DNA from: Opitutaceae bacterium
GTDB taxonomy: Bacteria; Verrucomicrobiota; Verrucomicrobiia; Opitutales; Opitutaceae
Direction: 5' to 3'
NCBI GenBank assembly: GCA_018667915.1
Contig: JABIRI010000225.1
Coordinates: 1-42,531, forward strand
Length of the DNA: 42,531 nucleotides
Shown: in pieces, positions 41,673 to 42,531 of the stretch
Layout of the letters: each line of letters begins with the position of its first letter
Numbering within the stretch: position 1 is the first letter of the stretch
The notes under the pieces: generated by a model
Database searches by the model: none
Told to the model about the DNA's origin: nothing
What the model saw: the letters and a program-made list of their open reading frames with translations, nothing else
Position numbers and translations under genes: made by a program

Positions 41673-42531
41673 TTAATGATCGGCTTCTTCGAGTTCGCCG
41701 GGTTTGAGGAGATGTTGAAACGCCTGCTTATTGGACGATTTCATGAACGCCTCTTTGGCCGAAATCGAGCCGTCATTGACCCGGTCCATCAAGCTCCAAT
41801 CCATCGTCGTCATGCCATCATTTTTACCACTCTCAATAATGGCTCGAATGTTCGCAATGGCACCACTGCGGATCGTGTTGGGCAACGCTTCATGTTTGAG
41901 CAAAATTTCGTGAACGGCGACCCGGCCCTTGGGTTGACGCTTACAGAGCAACTGCGCCACCACACCGGATAGACAGCCGGCCAACATCACGCGCACTTGA
42001 TTCTGTTCGTCAGCCGGAAAGGCATTGATGATACGATCCACGGTCTTGGGGGCGTTGTTGGTGTGGAGGGTGCCGAATACCAGCATGCCCATGGAGGCAC
42101 AACCGAGCGCAAGCTTGATGGTCTCGAGTTCACGCATTTCACCGAGCAGCAGAATATCCGGATCGTGCCTCATGGCTCCCTTCAGCGCGTCGCCAAACGT
42201 CTGGGTGTGCTCACCCACTTCACGATGCACGATTACCGACTTCTTCTTCGGATGCACAAACTCGATCGGATCCTCAATCGTGATAATGTGGCAGTCGCGT
42301 TCCTGATTGATGACGTTGATCATACTGGCCAGGGTCGTCGACTTTCCGGATCCCGTCGGGCCCGTCACGAGAACCATGCCGCGCGGGCGAAAGAGAAGAT
42401 CCTTAATCTGGGCAGGAAGCCCCAGTTGTTCCAGTGTCAGAAGCCCCGTGGGGATCTGCCGCAGCACGATACCAACGGTACCTTTCTGTTTCAGAATGCT
42501 GACACGAAAACGGGCGACCTCTCCATATCCG
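41673..42531 (-). CDS. pilT: Type IV pilus retraction ATPase PilT, 3' part
   Basis: The frame is open from the right edge of the window (286 codons visible), so the 5' part is outside. The visible part starts within the region before the nucleotide-binding core (GEVARFRVSILKQKGT). It has Walker A GPTGSGKSTT, the Asp box ITIEDPIEFVH, Walker B region LLLGEMRELETIKLAL, and the His box GTLHTNNAPKTVDRIINAFP. The GEMRE motif and downstream QVRVMLAGCLSGVVAQLL are typical of PilT/PilU rather than PilB. It powers pilus retraction for twitching motility. The C-terminal tail (MKSSNKQAFQHLLKPGELEEADH) resembles PilU-like proteins too, so PilT versus PilU is not certain. Confidence 0.9.
   Translation of the reverse strand, partial: GYGEVARFRVSILKQKGTVGIVLRQIPTGLLTLEQLGLPAQIKDLLFRPRGMVLVTGPTGSGKSTTLASMINVINQERDCHIITIEDPIEFVHPKKKSVIVHREVGEHTQTFGDALKGAMRHDPDILLLGEMRELETIKLALGCASMGMLVFGTLHTNNAPKTVDRIINAFPADEQNQVRVMLAGCLSGVVAQLLCKRQPKGRVAVHEILLKHEALPNTIRSGAIANIRAIIESGKNDGMTTMDWSLMDRVNDGSISAKEAFMKSSNKQAFQHLLKPGELEEADH

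Overview
The window reads like a chromosomal segment of a high-GC, Gram-negative bacterium of the Verrucomicrobiota, probably near the Opitutales/Opitutaceae. This placement is an inference from gene content: a DUF1080 protein, an iduronate-2-sulfatase-like sulfatase, an orphan duplicated permease, a GYDGQFY-type membrane protein, paired vWA proteins carrying SFLDCICCGFG, and a Bacteroidetes-type ParC. No rRNA, tRNA, CRISPR array, insertion sequence or phage gene was found. Almost no gene start is preceded by a Shine-Dalgarno sequence; many follow a C/T-rich stretch instead.

Layout. 1-810: the 3' part of a large planctomycete/verrucomicrobial-type protein broken by one in-frame TAG. 831-7505: a secreted esterase, two potassium-transport genes (Kup and a two-TM channel with duplicated RCK/TrkA modules), a small membrane protein, a one-domain asparaginase-like protein and a D-Ala-D-Ala-ligase-like ATP-grasp enzyme. 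7656-9285: an M48 metalloprotease coupled to a protein with two TonB C-terminal domains.

9544-20814 is the most unusual region. A forward operon encodes a membrane-anchored TPR/PEGA-like protein and two exported low-complexity proteins (Pro/Gly/Gln-rich; Gly/Gln-rich with 32 consecutive serines). An extracytoplasmic agmatine-deiminase/peptidylarginine-deiminase-like enzyme follows. A reverse operon encodes a MotA/TolQ/ExbB-type channel protein, a degenerate Hsp70-like protein and two ExbD-like proteins in which an N-terminal TM helix with a buried Asp and CxCCGFG is fused through a coiled coil to a periplasmic vWA domain. Two lipoproteins diverge from the ExbB gene. I read this as a candidate proton-driven envelope machine.

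20980-30337: Na/Pi cotransporter with PhoU-like tail, M20 peptidase, O-acetylhomoserine sulfhydrylase-type enzyme with terminator, polytopic membrane protein, MetR-like LysR regulator and a divergent orphan MacB/FtsX-type permease. 30344-32930: class B/C acid phosphatase, then an arsenic cluster (ArsN2-like acetyltransferase, aquaglyceroporin, thioredoxin-type ArsC). 32931-36660: DUF1080 protein and ParC, bordered by copies of a dispersed intergenic repeat with a perfect 16-bp palindrome. 36659-42531: S41 protease, small secreted protein, sulfatase, a two-domain thioredoxin-fold protein, a GNAT acetyltransferase and the 3' part of pilT running off the window.
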